This document shows positions 11,480 through 13,016 of a stretch of DNA of 13,016 bases, in pieces. Both the position numbers and the translations under genes were made by a program. The DNA lies in assembly GCA_900552725.1 (NCBI GenBank), contig USAT01000050.1, positions 1 to 13,016 of the forward strand, written 5' to 3'. The stretch comes from an uncultured Eubacteriales bacterium (GTDB lineage Bacteria > Bacillota > Clostridia > Oscillospirales > Oscillospiraceae). How positions within the stretch are numbered: the stretch's first letter is position 1; every line of letters starts with the position of its first letter. Under the pieces are notes generated by a model, which was not told the DNA's origin, made no database searches, and saw nothing but the letters and a program-made list of their open reading frames with translations.

Positions 11480-12865
11480 GTGGAGAACACACAAAAAAAC
11501 AGCAGCCCTTTGGAGATAGAGCCACTATCCAAACTCTTGTTCCGATACTCTGTTCCGACAACACTGACCCTCATGGTCAACTATCTCTATAATGTTGTCG
11601 ATCAGATTTTTGTGGGGCAGGGTGTGGGGATCACCGGCATGGCAGCAGTCAATGTTGCGTTTCCGGTATCCATTCTGGTCAATGCAATTGCTTTGATGCT
11701 TGGGGACGGCTGTGCTGCCAATGTTAATCTGTGCTTGGGGCGCAGGGAACAAAAGACGGCGGATCAGATCTTCGGTCATGCAGTGACTTGGATCGTCATC
11801 AGCGGTATTGTAACGGCGTTGGTCTGCGGCATTTTCACGCCGCAGATCGTAAGGCTCTTTGGCTCAACGGACACCGCCTATGAGGAATCGGCTGCTTATC
11901 TGCGAGCGATTGCCTGCGGCATTCCGTTTCAGCTCATCTGCCCTGCGTTTACCGCCATGATACGTGCTGACGGTTCTCCGCAGTACACGATGAAATGTAT
12001 GATGACCGGTGCTGTCATCAACCTAATCCTCGACCCGGTATTTATCTTCGGACTGAATATGGGCGTCGTAGGTGCCGATATCGCCACCGTGATCGGAGAG
12101 GTTGCTGCCGGTGTGCTGTGCCTTCTCTATCTGCGTCGTCTGCAAACTGTCCATCTCACAAGAGAAGCCCTGCGCCCGACTTGGACACTGACTCTGAGAA
12201 TTTTGAAGCTGGGCTTTCCCAGTTTGCTCACACAGGGCTTGACCGCCTTGGTGCAGATCGTCCTCAACAACCTGATGCGTGTTTATGGGGCAGTCAGCGT
12301 TTATGGCAGCGATATTGCCCTGTCCGTGTACGGCATGATGATGAAGGTCTATCAAATCGCCCACTCCATGTTTGTGTGCGTATCCTCCGCCATCCAGCCC
12401 ATCAACGGGTACAATTTTGGCGCGAAGAACTATGAGCGGGTGCGGAAAACCTACCGCATGGCTGCGGGAATCGCCTTGGTGATCTCCGCGCTGTGGTGGT
12501 TGATCTATCTGCTGTTTCCGCGCCAGCTCGCCATGCTGTTTGTCTCCGATAACCCCCTCTATCTGGACTGTGCGCAGCACTGCTTCCGGCTTTACATGAT
12601 GGCATTTTTCCTGTATGGGCTGCACATGACCACGGCATCTTTCTTTCAGGGCATCGGAAAGCCCACCTGCTCTCTGCTGATCCCGCTGGTTCGGCAGGGC
12701 GTCCTATTGATCCCGCTGGCGCTGTTGCTGTCCCAATATTGGGGATTGGACGGCGCACTTTTCGCTGTACCCATTGCGGATGTCTTGACCTGTCTGCTGT
12801 GCGTTCTCATGGCATTGCTGGAGTTCCAAGGATGGAAAAAGCGCGGGCGGCTGGTTGAGGAATAG
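11480..12865 (+). CDS. MATE family transporter under FMN riboswitch control
   Basis: A 461-residue membrane protein with about 12 helices in two MatE repeats (roughly residues 18-180 and 238-400). MATE proteins exchange organic compounds for sodium or protons, mostly outward. Family features are the start PLSKLLFRYSVPTTLTLMVNYLYNVVDQIFVG, the glycine- and asparagine-rich AVNVAFPVSILVNAIALMLGDG, and INLILDPVFIFGLNMGVVGADIAT. It resembles the MepA-like branch. It begins with GTG at 11480; the in-frame TGA at 11471 rules out earlier starts, and AAGGAAGG lies about ten bases upstream. The FMN riboswitch points to a flavin or flavin-like substrate; Shewanella's FAD exporter Bfe is also a MATE protein. 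The substrate is inferred. Base composition looks less GC-rich than the operons to the left. Confidence 0.92.
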   Translation: MENTQKNSSPLEIEPLSKLLFRYSVPTTLTLMVNYLYNVVDQIFVGQGVGITGMAAVNVAFPVSILVNAIALMLGDGCAANVNLCLGRREQKTADQIFGHAVTWIVISGIVTALVCGIFTPQIVRLFGSTDTAYEESAAYLRAIACGIPFQLICPAFTAMIRADGSPQYTMKCMMTGAVINLILDPVFIFGLNMGVVGADIATVIGEVAAGVLCLLYLRRLQTVHLTREALRPTWTLTLRILKLGFPSLLTQGLTALVQIVLNNLMRVYGAVSVYGSDIALSVYGMMMKVYQIAHSMFVCVSSAIQPINGYNFGAKNYERVRKTYRMAAGIALVISALWWLIYLLFPRQLAMLFVSDNPLYLDCAQHCFRLYMMAFFLYGLHMTTASFFQGIGKPTCSLLIPLVRQGVLLIPLALLLSQYWGLDGALFAVPIADVLTCLLCVLMALLEFQGWKKRGRLVEE

Positions 12866-12912
12866 GCCTGTGTAAGGAAGAATCTCGGTTTGTCCAGCCG
12901 ATCACCAAATAG

Positions 12913-12935
12913 GCCGGAAACGTCGGGTTTCCGGC
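12913..12935. repeat. Intergenic hairpin between MATE and patatin genes
   Basis: Perfect nine-base arms GCCGGAAAC and GTTTCCGGC with a five-base loop GTCGG. No T-run follows on the plus strand, so it is not a standard terminator. It may stabilise or separate the two mRNA segments. Confidence 0.5.
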
Positions 12936-12968
12936 TGCACAAGCAGAGGGAAAGGAACGTGAAAAGAA

Positions 12969-13016
12969 ATGAAAACTGGTTTGATCCTGGAAGGCGGCGC
13001 CATGCGCGGAATGTTC
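12969..13016 (+). CDS. Patatin-like phospholipase, N-terminal part only
   Basis: The first 16 codons read MKTGLILEGGAMRGMF, which is the start of a bacterial patatin-like phospholipase. The GGAMRG segment is the oxyanion-hole motif that opens this fold. The window ends before the GxSxG serine motif. An in-frame TGA at 12960 fixes the start at the ATG at 12969. AAGGA lies about 12 bases upstream, a long spacing. It follows the MATE gene by about 100 bases in the same direction with no terminator between, so it may be co-transcribed under the same FMN switch. Confidence 0.8.
   Translation, partial: MKTGLILEGGAMRGMF

Noticed and set aside
1..13016. CRISPR arrays, tRNA or rRNA genes, intact insertion sequences
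   Set aside because: No regularly spaced repeats, no tRNA-like cloverleaf, and no transposase or full recombinase were seen on either strand.

Overview
The window looks like chromosomal DNA of a GC-rich gut Clostridia, most likely Oscillospirales (Oscillibacter/Flavonifractor-like). The evidence is Firmicutes-style Shine-Dalgarno sequences, sigma-A promoters with extended -10 elements, the Asp23-NusB-XseA-XseB-IspA gene order, a DUF4317 protein, and high GC in most genes. This placement is inferred from gene content; no 16S or other phylogenetic marker is present.

Layout. (a) 1-2620: a branched-chain amino acid carrier (brnQ, minus) diverges from a LysR-type regulator (plus). The spacer between them holds inverted repeats, and the LysR gene ends in a bidirectional terminator. 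(b) 2616-5436: an ECF sigma factor and its overlapping membrane anti-sigma partner (plus), next to two minus-strand genes for a lipoprotein and a membrane-anchored protein. Each of these two genes has an ECF-type promoter ending in the same CGTCTA -10 element. A third such promoter (4082-4110) has no gene after it and would transcribe a pair of repeated hairpins. I read this as a compact envelope-stress cell: sigma, anti-sigma, two surface targets and perhaps a small RNA. The sigma and anti-sigma genes also carry unusually perfect palindromes inside their coding sequences. (c) 5437-6721: a DUF4317 protein with its own sigma-A promoter and a perfect palindromic terminator. (d) 6756-10044: a minus-strand housekeeping operon, asp23-like, nusB, xseA, xseB, ispA, read from a good sigma-A promoter at 10016-10044. 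The xseB/ispA junction carries a 15-bp tandem repeat.

(e) 10045-11100: an accessory scar. It has an AT-rich stretch with hairpins, a minus-strand fragment of a possible sigma-like protein, the N-terminal part of a tyrosine recombinase without a ribosome binding site, and the C-terminal part of a GNAT acetyltransferase in another frame. I see no intact mobile element. (f) 11101-13016: a promoter, an FMN riboswitch with a recognisable terminator/antiterminator pair, a full-length MATE transporter starting at GTG, and the first 16 codons of a patatin-like phospholipase cut by the window edge.

The most interesting points are the ECF regulon with its orphan third promoter, the 36-bp perfect palindrome in the sigma gene, and a flavin-sensing OFF-type switch placed in front of a transporter from a family usually thought of as exporters.
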